Assembly (NCBI RefSeq): GCF_000429945.1
Contig: NZ_AUCV01000026.1
Coordinates: 1-64,000 of the forward strand
DNA length: 64,000 bases
Source of the DNA: Desulfogranum japonicum DSM 18378
GTDB taxonomy: Bacteria; Desulfobacterota; Desulfobulbia; Desulfobulbales; Desulfobulbaceae
Reading direction: 5' to 3'
Shown here: piece after piece, positions 43,051 through 52,384 of the stretch
Layout: each line of letters starts with the position of its first letter
How positions within the stretch are numbered: position 1 is the stretch's first letter
Translations under genes and position numbers: made by a program
Notes under the pieces: model-generated
What the model was told of the DNA's origin: nothing
What the model saw: only the letters and a program-made list of their open reading frames with translations
Databases searched by the model: none

Positions 43051-44040
43051 TTAAAAGAGTAATTCTTTGCCTAAAATTGATACCAGTTCATCTGCAGCAC
43101 GGGTTGGAGCCATATTGCCTGTCTCAACTCTCTCTTTGATGGTAGGTAAGACTTTCTGTATCTCCTCATGATTATAAAACCATGTTTCCAGGCCTTCTTT
43201 GACAAGGAACCACATCCAGGACATTGACTGGTCTCTACGCTTTTCTTCAAGCTCACCGGTGGCAGTCATTATCTTCTTATGCTGAGTAATGGTATCCCAT
43301 ACCTCCGATAAACCTTTCTCTTCCAGGGCGCTACAAGTCATAACAGGTGGAGTCCAGTTTGGTGATGATGGTGTGACAAGATGCAGGGCCGTTTCGTATT
43401 GTTTTTTAGCTAGTTTAGCACGGGTGATATTGTCACCGTCAGCTTTGTTGACGACGATTGCGTCAGCAACCTCAAGAACACCTTTTTTAATCCCCTGAAG
43501 TTCGTCGCCAGCCCCTGAAATCTGGAGTACCAGAAAGAAGTCTACCATGGAAGCAACAGTGGTTTCAGATTGGCCAACGCCCACTGTCTCTACGATGATG
43601 ACATCAAAACCTGCGGCTTCACAGATCAGCATGGTCTCCCGTGTTTTCCTTGCTACTCCGCCGAGGCTCCCGCCTGAAGGGGATGGGCGGATAAACGCCA
43701 TATCATTTACAGCAAGGCGCTCCATACGTGTTTTATCGCCTAAGATGGAGCCACCACTGCGTGTGGAACTGGGATCGATTGCCAGCACAGCAACCCTATA
43801 TCCCAACCCGGTTAGCATAGTTCCGAAGCTTTCAATAAATGTACTCTTTCCGGCTCCCGGAACTCCGGTAATCCCAAGCCTGACTGCTTTGCCAGTATGA
43901 GGCAGTAATTCGCTGATTACCTCCCTGGCAATGTCCTGATGGGTAGACAATTGACTTTCAATGAGAGTAATTGTCCGCGCGAGCATCAGGCGGTTAAAAT
44001 CGAGTACACCTTGTATGTAATAGCTGGGATCTTTAAACAT
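43051..44040 (-). CDS. meaB: Methylmalonyl-CoA mutase-associated GTPase MeaB
   Basis: G3E-family GTPase of 329 aa (ArgK/MeaB) that protects and loads the adenosylcobalamin mutase. Visible are the P-loop GVPGAGKST (about 59-67), LAIDPSSTRSGGSILGDKTRM, ETVGVGQSE and the NKADGD specificity motif. The C-terminal dimerisation arm is present. It is the last gene of the CoA-transferase, epimerase, mutase, meaB series, 86 nt after the mutase. Confidence 0.95.
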   Translation of the reverse strand: MFKDPSYYIQGVLDFNRLMLARTITLIESQLSTHQDIAREVISELLPHTGKAVRLGITGVPGAGKSTFIESFGTMLTGLGYRVAVLAIDPSSTRSGGSILGDKTRMERLAVNDMAFIRPSPSGGSLGGVARKTRETMLICEAAGFDVIIVETVGVGQSETTVASMVDFFLVLQISGAGDELQGIKKGVLEVADAIVVNKADGDNITRAKLAKKQYETALHLVTPSSPNWTPPVMTCSALEEKGLSEVWDTITQHKKIMTATGELEEKRRDQSMSWMWFLVKEGLETWFYNHEEIQKVLPTIKERVETGNMAPTRAADELVSILGKELLF

Positions 44041-44071
44041 AGTGGTAGTCTCAAAAAAGGATTAAATAAAG

Positions 44072-44101
44072 ACAGACGGATGAGTTGCCCCATCCGTCTG
44101 T
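44072..44101 (-). other. Hairpin between the mutase and meaB
   Basis: ACAGACGGATG (44072-44082) pairs perfectly with CATCCGTCTGT (44091-44101) around 8 nt. The following minus-strand sequence CTTTATTTAA is only moderately T-rich. It could be a partial terminator lowering meaB expression or a processing site. Confidence 0.55.
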
Positions 44102-44126
44102 ATATTCAGCCGAGGATCTTAAAGGC

Positions 44127-46271
44127 TTATTTGAGGTATTGTGCTTCCAAAAGATCCATGACTTTTCCTGCAGAAGTGGTGATCGGCGTACCTGGGCCGA
44201 AAACAGCTTTACAACCAGCATTAAAGAGGAAATCATAATCGCTTGGTGGAATAACGCCACCAGCAACTACGCCGATTTCTCCTGCGCCCTGCTCTTTAAG
44301 TTTAGCAATCAACTCAGGTACAAGGGTCTTATGTCCAGCTGCAAGGCTGGAAGCGCCGACGATATGGACATCGTTTTCGATAGCCATTTTCGCAGCTTCA
44401 TCAGGCGTCTGGAACATGGGGCTGATATCAACATCAAATCCGAGATCAGCAAAAGAAGAGGCTACAACTTTGATACCTCGATCATGTCCATCCTGTCCCA
44501 TTTTGGTCACAAGAATACGAGGACGACGTCCTGTTTTCTCCAGGAATTCACCTGTACGTTTACGGAAAGACTCAATGATTCCTGCGCTTTCACTGCTAGC
44601 CTCGCTGTATTCAGAAGAATAAGCGCCTGAGACACATTGAGTTGTGGCAACGTAGCGTCCAAAAACTTTTTCCATGGCGTCAGAAATTTCTCCAACTGTT
44701 GCGCGTGCTTTGGCTGCGGCTATGGCAACTTCCAGCAGGTTGCCATTACCTTCTGCGGCTTTGGTAACAGCCTCAAGGCACGCTTGGGTTTGAGCTTCGT
44801 CACGGGTAGAGCGGATTTCTTTAAGCCGATCAATTTGCTCCAAGCGGACTGAATCGGGTACTTCCAGGATATCGAAGTCAAGTTTTTCGTCTTCAAGACG
44901 ATATTTATTCACACCGACGATAACATCTGAACCTTGGTCAATGCGTGCTTGACGACGGGCAGCAGATTCTTCGATACGCATTTTGGGCATACCGGATTCG
45001 ATGGCTTTTGCCATACCGCCGATCTCTTCAATCTCATCAATGATTGCTTGAGCTTTCTCAACAATTTGATTGGTAAGATACTCGATGTAGTAAGAGCCGC
45101 CAAGAGGATCAGCGACTTTACAAACATGAGATTCTTCCTGAATAATGATCTGGGTGTTACGTGCAATACGTGCGGAGAAGTCTGTAGGCAGACAAACAGC
45201 CTCATCATAGCTGTTGGTATGCAGTGACTGGGTGCCGCCAAGAGCTGCTGACATAGCTTCCATGGTTGTACGAATGATGTTATTGTACGGATCCTGCTCT
45301 GTCAAACTCCAACCGGATGTCTGGCAATGGGTACGCAGCATGGAAGATTTCGGATTGGATGGATTGAATTGCTGCATCAAGCGGTGCCAGAGAAAACGGG
45401 CAGCGCGCAACATGGCGATATCCATGAAAAAGTTCATGCCAATGCCGAAGAAGAAAGAAAGGCGTGGAGCAAAAGTGTCAACACTCATACCTGACGCTAT
45501 GGCAGCACGGACATATTCAACACCGTCAGCCAGGGTGAAGGCTGTCTGCAGTACAGAATCAGCACCTGCTTCCATGATATGGTAGCCGCTGATACTGATA
45601 GTGTTGTATTTTGGCATGTTTTGAGAGCAGAATGCCATGATGTCTGAGACAATTCTCATGGAAGGCTCAGGTGGGTAAATATAGGTATTTCTGGTAAGGT
45701 ACTCTTTCAAAATGTCGTTCTGGATGGTACCCGTCAATTGCTCCTGCTGAACTCCTGATTCCTCAGCAGCCGCAATCCACATGCCGAGGATAGGAATAAC
45801 CGCACCGTTCATGGTCATGGATACAGACATTTTGTCCAGAGGAATACCATCAAAGAGGATTTTCATATCCTCTATTGAATCAATGGCAACACCTGCTTTA
45901 CCGATATCACCGGCAACACGAGGATTGTCAGAATCGTAACCGCGATGGGTGGCAAGGTCGAAAGCAACGGAAAGACCTTTCTGGCCTGCAGCGAGATTAC
46001 GGCGGTAGAATGCGTTAGACTCCTTGGCTGTGGAGAAACCAGCATACTGTCGAATAGTCCATGGGCGACCGGCGTACATAGTAGCCATGGGTCCGCGAGT
46101 ATATGGTGCCAGACCAGGATATTGTACTTTGGTCTCTAACCCCTGGATATCATCTTCTGTGTACAGGCATTTCACGTCAATACCTTCTGGAGATTTCCAG
46201 GTAAGAATATCGGGTGATTTGCCTTTCATTTGCTTGGTTGCAAGTTCAAGCCATTGTTCTTGTGTTGCCAT
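44127..46271 (-). CDS. mcm: Methylmalonyl-CoA mutase
   Basis: Single-chain mutase of 714 aa converting methylmalonyl-CoA and succinyl-CoA with adenosylcobalamin. The N-terminal (beta/alpha)8 barrel holds [16 protein letters not shown] and [32 protein letters not shown]. The C-terminal cobalamin-binding domain has the DxHxxG motif in [10 protein letters not shown] (about residue 595) and the GASSLAAGH and GGVIPP loops. It lies between the epimerase and MeaB genes, fitting propionate oxidation or formation through succinate. Confidence 0.96.
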   Translation of the reverse strand: MATQEQWLELATKQMKGKSPDILTWKSPEGIDVKCLYTEDDIQGLETKVQYPGLAPYTRGPMATMYAGRPWTIRQYAGFSTAKESNAFYRRNLAAGQKGLSVAFDLATHRGYDSDNPRVAGDIGKAGVAIDSIEDMKILFDGIPLDKMSVSMTMNGAVIPILGMWIAAAEESGVQQEQLTGTIQNDILKEYLTRNTYIYPPEPSMRIVSDIMAFCSQNMPKYNTISISGYHIMEAGADSVLQTAFTLADGVEYVRAAIASGMSVDTFAPRLSFFFGIGMNFFMDIAMLRAARFLWHRLMQQFNPSNPKSSMLRTHCQTSGWSLTEQDPYNNIIRTTMEAMSAALGGTQSLHTNSYDEAVCLPTDFSARIARNTQIIIQEESHVCKVADPLGGSYYIEYLTNQIVEKAQAIIDEIEEIGGMAKAIESGMPKMRIEESAARRQARIDQGSDVIVGVNKYRLEDEKLDFDILEVPDSVRLEQIDRLKEIRSTRDEAQTQACLEAVTKAAEGNGNLLEVAIAAAKARATVGEISDAMEKVFGRYVATTQCVSGAYSSEYSEASSESAGIIESFRKRTGEFLEKTGRRPRILVTKMGQDGHDRGIKVVASSFADLGFDVDISPMFQTPDEAAKMAIENDVHIVGASSLAAGHKTLVPELIAKLKEQGAGEIGVVAGGVIPPSDYDFLFNAGCKAVFGPGTPITTSAGKVMDLLEAQYLK

Positions 46272-46323
46272 GTCCTTACTCCTTGTTTAATACGAAGGGT
46301 TATTCCCCTATTACATGATGACG

Positions 46324-46368
46324 TGTTCCATAAAGCTGTAGAGAACATCTCTGATCAGCTTCATGGAA
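46324..46368 (-). other. Hairpin between the epimerase and mutase genes
   Basis: GTTCCAT..AAGCTG (46324-46338) pairs with CAGCTT..ATGGAAC (46355-46368), with an inner AGAGA/TCTCT helix. No T run follows. It lies upstream of the mutase start on the minus strand and may influence mRNA processing. Confidence 0.5.
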
Positions 46369-46440
46369 CCAATTGTAAATAATTATATTGACCACAATTA
46401 TTCGTTGCCGCGAACAATTGTGGGGTAACTGCAACTGCTA

Positions 46441-46845
46441 CTAGTTTCTTTCACACAGTTCAACCAGAACGCCACCGGTTGCCTTAGGGTGCAGGAAAGC
46501 GATTTTTGCTCCGCCAGCGCCGATACGGGGAGTCTGATCAATAAGTTTAACACCTTTCTCTTTCAGTTCTTCTAGAGCCTCTTCAATATTTGCTACACGA
46601 AAAGCAATGTGTTGAAATCCTGCTCCCTTTTTCTCAATGAATTTTGCTACAGGACCATCTGGAGAGGTAGATTCGAGCAATTCCACTTCGCTTTCTCCAA
46701 CAGGGAAAAAAGCAGTTGTTACTTTTTGTTCTTCTACAGTCTCAGAGCCTTCAAATTCAAGACCAAGTACGTCTGTCCAAAAATTTTTTCCATCTTCAAT
46801 GGAACCTACAGCAATACCGAGATGATCAATTTTTTCAATTTTCAT
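46441..46845 (-). CDS. mce: Methylmalonyl-CoA epimerase
   Basis: Protein of 134 aa of the glyoxalase/VOC fold. The ATG encoding MKIEKIDHLGIAV is chosen (46845): AGGAG lies just upstream, and the 11 residues of the longer frame are unlike the family. Metal ligands are expected at H8 (IDHLGIAV), the GFQHIAFRV histidine and E131 of the terminal LVELCERN. It interconverts (2S)- and (2R)-methylmalonyl-CoA and directly precedes the mutase. Confidence 0.95.
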   Translation of the reverse strand: MKIEKIDHLGIAVGSIEDGKNFWTDVLGLEFEGSETVEEQKVTTAFFPVGESEVELLESTSPDGPVAKFIEKKGAGFQHIAFRVANIEEALEELKEKGVKLIDQTPRIGAGGAKIAFLHPKATGGVLVELCERN

Positions 46846-47085
46846 TGTGTTACTCCTTTCATGAAGCCTAACGGCCAATAGTATAATTTATATCCAGCGT
46901 GTGTTTTGTACTTGATCCTTGTATTAAATGAGATGGATGCCATCTCTACTTTGGTCAGTTATCAACTATCTCTTTTATCGGTTACTGTGGACCAAATATT
47001 TCCTAACCACAAGTTTTTCCGGTTTACATGCAGCATGAGGTACAACTCTGTTTCAGGTTTTATCTCATCTCAGTCGAACTGGAAA

Positions 47086-47120
47086 AAGCAGTGTCCCTTT
47101 ATCAAAAGGGGACACTGCTT
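47086..47120 (-). terminator. Terminator-like hairpin between CoA-transferase beta and epimerase genes
   Basis: AAGCAGTGTCCC (47086-47097) pairs with GGGACACTGCTT (47109-47120), extended by an AAAGG/CCTTT-type helix. On the minus strand, where these genes are read, five T residues follow. It lies 19 nt past the transferase stop and 240 nt before the epimerase, so it may separate or attenuate the two halves of the cluster. Confidence 0.75.
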
Positions 47121-47138
47121 GGAATAACGAGGATGAAA

Positions 47139-47933
47139 TTACGCTCGTTTAACAAAAGCCCCGTTTGGATCAATATCTTCGCGAATCATACGTACTTCTT
47201 CCTGGGTAGGTGCTGTAAATTCACTGACATTATCTGCTACCAGCAGTTCAAAGCCGGTGTTAGCCTGGATTGATTCAACAGTTTCACCCGGGAACGTATG
47301 GATAAGTCTCATACGTTTTGACTCCTCTTCGAAATCAAAAATACCTTTGGTTGTGATAACACGATAAGGGCCTTTCCCCTGCATACCGGCTTTAAAACGG
47401 GCATTTGGAGATCCATCAAGGTGGCCGGGGCTGGTTACATATTGCAGTTTTTCACTGAATTTTCTCTTATCATGGGGCACGATGAGGATGGTACGCTCGC
47501 AGGATGCAGCCATGTCACTCGCACCACCACTACCTGGTAAACGTACTTTAGGCGTCTGGTAGCCACCAGGAAAATCACCAATCATCGTTGAATTCAGGTT
47601 GCCGTACATATCAACCTCAGCTCCCCCGATAAAATCAAAATCTGCAAAACCTCGCTGGGTCATCTCAAAGGCAGCATTGAGACCCTTTGCATAGCAGGCG
47701 CCGGTAATGGTTTTTGAATCACCAACAGAGATAGGCAGACCAACTTCCAGAGGGGGACCAACTGCACCCGCCTCAAATACGGGGATAAGGCCTGGGGCAT
47801 GGGTTCGTTTAGCGAGTAGAGCCGCTACCATGGGTAGGCCGGTTCCTACAAACACTATTTTGTTGTTTTCCAATATTTTTGCACCCGCCACGACGATTAT
47901 TTCTTGGGCGGTGTAATCCGTTGAAGCTGTCAT
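47139..47933 (-). CDS. Family I CoA-transferase, beta subunit
   Basis: Protein of 264 aa resembling the glutaconate CoA-transferase beta subunit. It has the segments KIVFVGTGLPMVAALLAKRTHAPGLIPVFEAGAVGP (with the expected catalytic glutamate in FEAG), FDFIGGAEVDMYGNLNSTMIGD and PGSGGASDMA. Fifty-seven nt separate it from the alpha subunit. The acyl group cannot be read from sequence; with the methylmalonyl-CoA genes next to it, propionate, succinate or a related short acid is plausible. Confidence 0.85.
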   Translation of the reverse strand: MTASTDYTAQEIIVVAGAKILENNKIVFVGTGLPMVAALLAKRTHAPGLIPVFEAGAVGPPLEVGLPISVGDSKTITGACYAKGLNAAFEMTQRGFADFDFIGGAEVDMYGNLNSTMIGDFPGGYQTPKVRLPGSGGASDMAASCERTILIVPHDKRKFSEKLQYVTSPGHLDGSPNARFKAGMQGKGPYRVITTKGIFDFEEESKRMRLIHTFPGETVESIQANTGFELLVADNVSEFTAPTQEEVRMIREDIDPNGAFVKRA

Positions 47934-47990
47934 GATAACTCCTTGTCTTCTATTTTCGATGGGTTCCCGTGTAATGTGAAAAGATTTCCT

Positions 47991-49007
47991 CTAAGCCAAA
48001 CGTTCGCAGTTGTACGCTTCTGCCTTTTGATCAGCTAACAGTTTTGATAACGGGAATTGCTCGAGGAACCCTTCGAAGGATTCGACACCGAAAATATATT
48101 TATCATAATAAGCTTTGAGTTTATCTGCCGGCTCGCCTTTGCACATAACCGCTGCAGCTGCATGGAGTTCACGGATGTGGTCCCCATTAAAATAATAATG
48201 ACGGCGGCATAAACCTGGATAGGCCCCGTAAGGCACTTCTACGACTGCATCTACTGCAGGGAAGGGGATTCCGACTTCTTTAGGTGAACTGGTGATCAGT
48301 TCATGGGAAACAAGTTGCTCACAGGTGATAATGGTTCGAGCAGAAGCCATTGCTATTTCAGCACAGGTACAGTCAGTACCGCGGATAATGCAGTTGCCGT
48401 ATTTGTCTGCTGCATTGACATGGATGATAGCAACATCGGGGTTGCTCGCGGGAAGCAGAGCGATAGGACGTCCTGTGAATGGGCAATCCATGATTTTCGT
48501 TCTGCAACTGGAAGGTATATCACCGGCCATCGGCCCTCGGGTTGGAATAAAAGGTAATCCCATGGAGCCTGCCTTAAAGCGGGCAGACATGTTGTAATTA
48601 CTCCAGTCTTCGAGTTCGATTTTTCCACGTTCTGCCAGATAGCGAAACATTGGGGAAAGACCAAAAGACTCATGTGCCCAATAGGCTATTTCGACACGTT
48701 TGATGGAAAAATGACTATCATCGACCATCATGGCGCCTGCCAGATAATCTGGTCCCAGACCTGCTGACTGCCAGGAGAGGGTGAGGTCTTTGAAACCATG
48801 GCGCACCATCTCATGGGTGATGGCAATGGGCTGGCGAATATTTACGAATCCACCAACACCAACATTGTCACCATCTTTGATGAATTTGTCGACAGCTTCT
48901 TTCAAGCTCATACGCTTATCACGCATGGATTTGTCTTTGTTGACAAGTGCTTCCCTTGCCTCGTCGGGAGATAAACCTGTCCAATACATTTCAGCGTTGT
49001 TTTCCAA
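47991..49007 (-). CDS. Family I CoA-transferase, alpha subunit
   Basis: Protein of 338 aa resembling glutaconate CoA-transferase alpha. Features are DKFIKDGDNVGVGGFVNIRQPIAITHEMVRHG, a DLTLSWQSAGLGPDYLAGAMMVDD segment and AIIHVNAADKYGNCIIRGTD. It is the first gene of the minus-strand run ending at meaB. A 590-bp spacer with a minus-strand terminator-like hairpin lies upstream. Confidence 0.85.
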   Translation of the reverse strand: MENNAEMYWTGLSPDEAREALVNKDKSMRDKRMSLKEAVDKFIKDGDNVGVGGFVNIRQPIAITHEMVRHGFKDLTLSWQSAGLGPDYLAGAMMVDDSHFSIKRVEIAYWAHESFGLSPMFRYLAERGKIELEDWSNYNMSARFKAGSMGLPFIPTRGPMAGDIPSSCRTKIMDCPFTGRPIALLPASNPDVAIIHVNAADKYGNCIIRGTDCTCAEIAMASARTIITCEQLVSHELITSSPKEVGIPFPAVDAVVEVPYGAYPGLCRRHYYFNGDHIRELHAAAAVMCKGEPADKLKAYYDKYIFGVESFEGFLEQFPLSKLLADQKAEAYNCERLA

Positions 49008-49596
49008 TGTTCTACCTCTTCCTGTCTATCGAGCTTTGTTGTTACTCCAAAAAATCAGTAGATTTTTCGGCCCCCTCAGTACAAAAAAAAAGATCAATGA
49101 GATTGCACTGAAAATCAGTGCCAAGTCATTGATCCTGTGAAAGACATGATCGGTTGCAGACCTGTGACGCTAATACTTTGAGTTGTTTCCAGACATTCAA
49201 CACGTTGATCGCATGCTCCTAAAACAAAGTATTCACATCTCGCAGAGACGGAAAATATTTGCCAATGACGCGGTCTCCCCGGACGGATTACACCAATAAA
49301 CCAAGGATCTGGAAAGAAATGTATCAGATATACATGCTTCCCGAACGCTGCCTAAATTGGATAAAAATCCAATTCAACAAGTATAATTCTGTGTTACGAG
49401 TGTCACCGGATCAGGCACACCGTAGGTTTGAAAAATCCACTTCCCCAAAAAAAGATAATAATTTCGTATTGTAAGTTCAGCGATTTGTCAACTTAAAAAA
49501 GTTTGGGTTTGTGCTGCTTAAAATGAAATACATGCTGTCATTTGTCGCTAAAATAATAAGTTATGGTAATTTGTAGATGTCGTATCTATATTTCTT
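49008..49596. other. Divergent 590-bp spacer with a minus-strand leader-like structure
   Basis: It lies between the CoA-transferase genes (minus) and the small ORF/adenosyltransferase genes (plus). On the minus strand a TTGACA (near 49489-49494) and, 350 bp later, an intrinsic-terminator hairpin (49083-49134) precede the transferase genes. AATTGGAT and ATCCAATT near 49354-49375 form another small hairpin. I did not recognise a known riboswitch, including the cobalamin type. Confidence 0.55.
49083..49134 (-). terminator. Terminator-like hairpin in the CoA-transferase leader
   Basis: GATCAATGA (49092-49100) pairs perfectly with TCATTGATC (49126-49134). An inner helix pairs CACTG with CAGTG (49106-49110, 49116-49120) across symmetric 5-nt internal loops. 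On the minus strand nine T residues follow (complement of 49083-49091). No minus-strand gene lies upstream, so it either ends a small RNA or attenuates the transferase operon. Confidence 0.75.
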
Positions 49597-49866
49597 ATGA
49601 AAATATTCAGGATATTCGAACTGTTTGTGGCGGAATTTGGTTGCTTTCATGCACCGTTTAACAATTACACCCTGTATCTGATTATGCTCATTGCTTTTTT
49701 TGTTTATCTGGTCTATGCATCAAAAGAGAAACTTGAGGTATTTTGGGTTTTATCGGCCCTGGCGCCTCTTTTTGTTGAACAGTTCACAGCAATGCAAAAG
49801 ATAGACGAAAAAATAGCGCCGAAGTGTGAGCTTTTTTATAAAACACATGGTGGGAGTGGATTATGA
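49597..49866 (+). CDS. Small hypothetical membrane protein
   Basis: ORF of 89 aa with one clear hydrophobic helix (YTLYLIMLIAFFVYLVYASK) and a second weaker one (LEVFWVLSALAPLFVEQF). It overlaps the adenosyltransferase start by 4 nt (ATGA), which argues that it is translated and coupled. No strong ribosome-binding site is seen at its ATG; a start at an internal ATG is possible. I do not recognise the family. Confidence 0.5.
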   Translation: MKIFRIFELFVAEFGCFHAPFNNYTLYLIMLIAFFVYLVYASKEKLEVFWVLSALAPLFVEQFTAMQKIDEKIAPKCELFYKTHGGSGL

Positions 49867-50435
49867 AAGTGTATACAGGTGGTGGGGATAAGGGGAAAAC
49901 CAGCTTGTTTTCAGGGGAGAGAGTTGAAAAACACAGTTCGCGCATTGCAGCTTATGGAGATCTGGATGAGTTGAATTCGGTCATTGGTGTTGTTCTTTCA
50001 ATGCTTCCCCAGGGGGTTAATACTCTGGAGCAGCAACTGCAGGTCATTCAGGCACGTCTTTTTCAGGCTGGCGCCTGGCTCGCGACCACGCCGGGATCAT
50101 CTGCCGCAGAATTTCTTGATCCATTTCCTGAAACACTCGTTAAGGATATGGAAAAAGATATCGATCAGTTAAGCGATGAATTGCCACCCTTGAAAGTCTT
50201 TATTTTACCTGGTGGACACACTGCGGCATCCATGTCACATGTCGGAAGGACTGTCTGTAGACGTTGTGAACGTAAAATCAGTCAACTTCTCGAAGAACAA
50301 AACAGTGACGCAGGCCAGGACGAAATGAAAACTATTCAAGTATATATCAACAGACTTTCAGATTACCTTTTCACAGTGGCCCGATACATCAATTTCAAGA
50401 CAGATACCAGGGAACGTGAATGGCAGAAAAGCTAA
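49863..50435 (+). CDS. pduO: PduO-type ATP:cob(I)alamin adenosyltransferase
   Basis: Protein of 190 aa. The N-terminus KVYTGGGDKGKTSLFSGERVEKHSSRIAAYGDLDELNSVIG is the PduO-type ATP-binding signature. The conserved C-terminal RRCERKIS and INRLSDYLFTVARYIN segments are also present. It makes adenosylcobalamin, the cofactor of the methylmalonyl-CoA mutase encoded just across the divergent spacer. The start overlaps the small ORF and the end overlaps the reductase gene by 16 nt. Confidence 0.95.
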   Translation: MKVYTGGGDKGKTSLFSGERVEKHSSRIAAYGDLDELNSVIGVVLSMLPQGVNTLEQQLQVIQARLFQAGAWLATTPGSSAAEFLDPFPETLVKDMEKDIDQLSDELPPLKVFILPGGHTAASMSHVGRTVCRRCERKISQLLEEQNSDAGQDEMKTIQVYINRLSDYLFTVARYINFKTDTREREWQKS

Positions 50436-51097
50436 AAGGTGAAAATGCTGTCAATCGGGTTACTCTGCTTGACAGGGTCTGGCTTAGTGAGGATACTTTT
50501 CAATTAAAATGTACTCGGCCGGAAGAATTTACCTTTTTGCCCGGTCAGCATGTTTCGTTTTCTGTGGGAAATTTCTGTCGGGAATACACCATGGTATCTG
50601 CGGATACTGATGATTTTTTACTTTTTCTCATTAAACGTCTCCCGGAAGGTAAATTAAGTCCTCAACTTGCTGACATGCCGTTGCAGACCCAGATAGCAAT
50701 TTCTCCTCCAGCGGGTTATCTGGTCAATCGAAACTCACCGGATATGCAGGTGTTTGTCGCAACAGGGACAGGTATTGCCCCTTTTATTTCCATGGTACGT
50801 AGTGGTGCTCGTGATTTTACCCTTATTCATGGGGCAAGGGATCGGGTAGAGTTGTTTTATGAAAAAGAACTGCAAAAACACGCTGCTTCCTACATACGAT
50901 GTCTAACTACTTCCAAAGCGGTTAATTGCAATCTTGAAGGTTTTTATTCAGGCAGGGTAACGTCTTTTTTAAAGAAATCTTTTACTGAAGGCAGATATGC
51001 ATTTTATCTTTGTGGCGTATGGGAGATGATTCAGGAAGTTACCCACATTATAGACGAGCGATTCCCTGCGTCTGTAATTTATAGTGAAGGATATTAA
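50420..51097 (+). CDS. Ferredoxin-NADP reductase-like flavin oxidoreductase
   Basis: Protein of 225 aa. The FAD-binding beta-barrel has the FREYTMVSA-type motif (REYTMVSADTDD, about 54-65) and a lysine-containing second motif. The NAD(P)-binding half has GTGIAPFISMV and YLCGVWEMIQEV (C-G dinucleotide motif). There is no iron-sulfur domain. It overlaps the adenosyltransferase by 16 nt, so a role in reducing cob(II)alamin for adenosylation is a reasonable inference; the sequence alone does not prove it. Confidence 0.83.
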   Translation: MAEKLKGENAVNRVTLLDRVWLSEDTFQLKCTRPEEFTFLPGQHVSFSVGNFCREYTMVSADTDDFLLFLIKRLPEGKLSPQLADMPLQTQIAISPPAGYLVNRNSPDMQVFVATGTGIAPFISMVRSGARDFTLIHGARDRVELFYEKELQKHAASYIRCLTTSKAVNCNLEGFYSGRVTSFLKKSFTEGRYAFYLCGVWEMIQEVTHIIDERFPASVIYSEGY

Positions 51098-51290
51098 CTT
51101 GCGAGCGTCTCCGCGTGCTCTACTCGCAATCTTGTCTCCCGCTTATCTGCTTGCGAACAAAATGAGCAATTTACCTGTGGATGAGGTTCGGAAATATTGG
51201 CATAATCCTATGTTTGTGAGTGGTATACCACAAGCTTTATCTATAGATTTATTCTCCGTGCATTGCGTTGCATAACAGAGAAAACAAAAC

Positions 51291-51320
51291 TTGACTCTCC
51301 TGGAAAATTTTTGGTATAAA
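51291..51320 (+). promoter_or_regulatory. Promoter candidate for the acu-like operon
   Basis: TTGACT (51291-51296) and TATAAA (51315-51320) are 18 bp apart, about 65 bp before the deacetylase start. This is a good sigma-70 match in an otherwise gene-free spacer (51098-51384). Confidence 0.6.
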
Positions 51321-51384
51321 AGTAAAATTATCGCAAGCGCGGTCTGTAAAGATGTGCCAAATTTCAAGTAATTAAAAACGTATC

Positions 51385-52356
51385 ATGGCAACTGAAATAC
51401 CGGTTTATATCATTACTGATCCATCTTTTCAGAGGCATGATACTGGTGGGGGTGATCATCCGGAAGTTCCTGAACGTATGCAGGTGATTGCCCGTTTTCT
51501 CCGCAGCTGTTCCTTTACAAAGGCAATACAGCATTATTTCCCCATTCCTGCCACCAGGTCGCAGTTGCTCACTTTTCATACTGAAGACTGGCTTTTTCGC
51601 TTTGAGGAAGCAGTTCTCAGTGGTCGGACATATATTGATCACCCAGACAATCAGGTCGGTTATGAGTCCTATGAAATCGCAACCCTGTCTGCCGGGACCG
51701 GGATTCGTGGAGTTGACTTGATAGAGCAGGATTCCCAGTCCATCATTTTTGGAATTACCCGTCCTCCCGGGCATCATGCAGAGCCCAACACACCCTATGG
51801 TTTCTGTTTTTTTAATAACTGTGTTATAGCTGCCCGCTACTGGCAGAATGGTTACGGTAGAAAAAGAATTTGTATATTGGATTTTGATGCGCACCATGGT
51901 AACGGCATACAGACAGCTTTCGAAGAAGATGCTGACAGTGCGTATATATCCATTCATGAGCACCCCAGCTTCAGTTACCCAGGTACTGGATGGCCAGAAG
52001 AAACCGGCATCAAGGCCGGCAAGGGAACTATGTTGAATCTCCCTCTGCTTCCTGGGGCAGGTGATTCAGAAGTTCGCGCACTTTTCCCTCGAATTCTGGA
52101 CTTTGTTAAAAAATTTCAGCCAGATGCTTTGGTCGTCGGTGCCGGATTTGATGCCCATATTGATGATGATATGTCTGGACTGAATTTTTCCACCCGGATA
52201 TACGAAGAATTAGGAGCATTTATAGCTGAACTGGCGCATACATATACTCAGGACCGTTTTGTATCCATATTGGAAGGAGGGTACTTTCTGGAAAGTTTGG
52301 GGCCGTGTGTGGGAGCTTATTTGCAGGGAATAATTCTGTATAAAAATAAGAAATAG
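51385..52356 (+). CDS. Histone deacetylase family (AcuC-like) deacetylase
   Basis: Protein of 323 aa. The HDAC/AcuC fold shows the catalytic histidine pair in RPPGHHAEP, the FCFFNNCVIAARY segment, metal ligands in LDFDAHHGNG, and the later GAGFDAHIDDDM aspartate, so the active site looks complete. Bacterial members deacetylate acetyl-lysine or small amides. It heads a gene series with an AcuB-like protein, an acetate:CoA ligase and a GNAT-fused CoA-transferase, which favours an AcuC-like role in controlling acetyl-CoA enzymes. Confidence 0.88.
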   Translation: MATEIPVYIITDPSFQRHDTGGGDHPEVPERMQVIARFLRSCSFTKAIQHYFPIPATRSQLLTFHTEDWLFRFEEAVLSGRTYIDHPDNQVGYESYEIATLSAGTGIRGVDLIEQDSQSIIFGITRPPGHHAEPNTPYGFCFFNNCVIAARYWQNGYGRKRICILDFDAHHGNGIQTAFEEDADSAYISIHEHPSFSYPGTGWPEETGIKAGKGTMLNLPLLPGAGDSEVRALFPRILDFVKKFQPDALVVGAGFDAHIDDDMSGLNFSTRIYEELGAFIAELAHTYTQDRFVSILEGGYFLESLGPCVGAYLQGIILYKNKK

Positions 52357-52384
52357 ATAATCGACAGACCACAGGAGTATTAAC

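Noticed and set aside
49259-49474. 71-aa plus-strand frame in the CoA-transferase leader region
   Set aside because: It has no ribosome-binding site or family resemblance and overlaps the hairpins noted on the minus strand.
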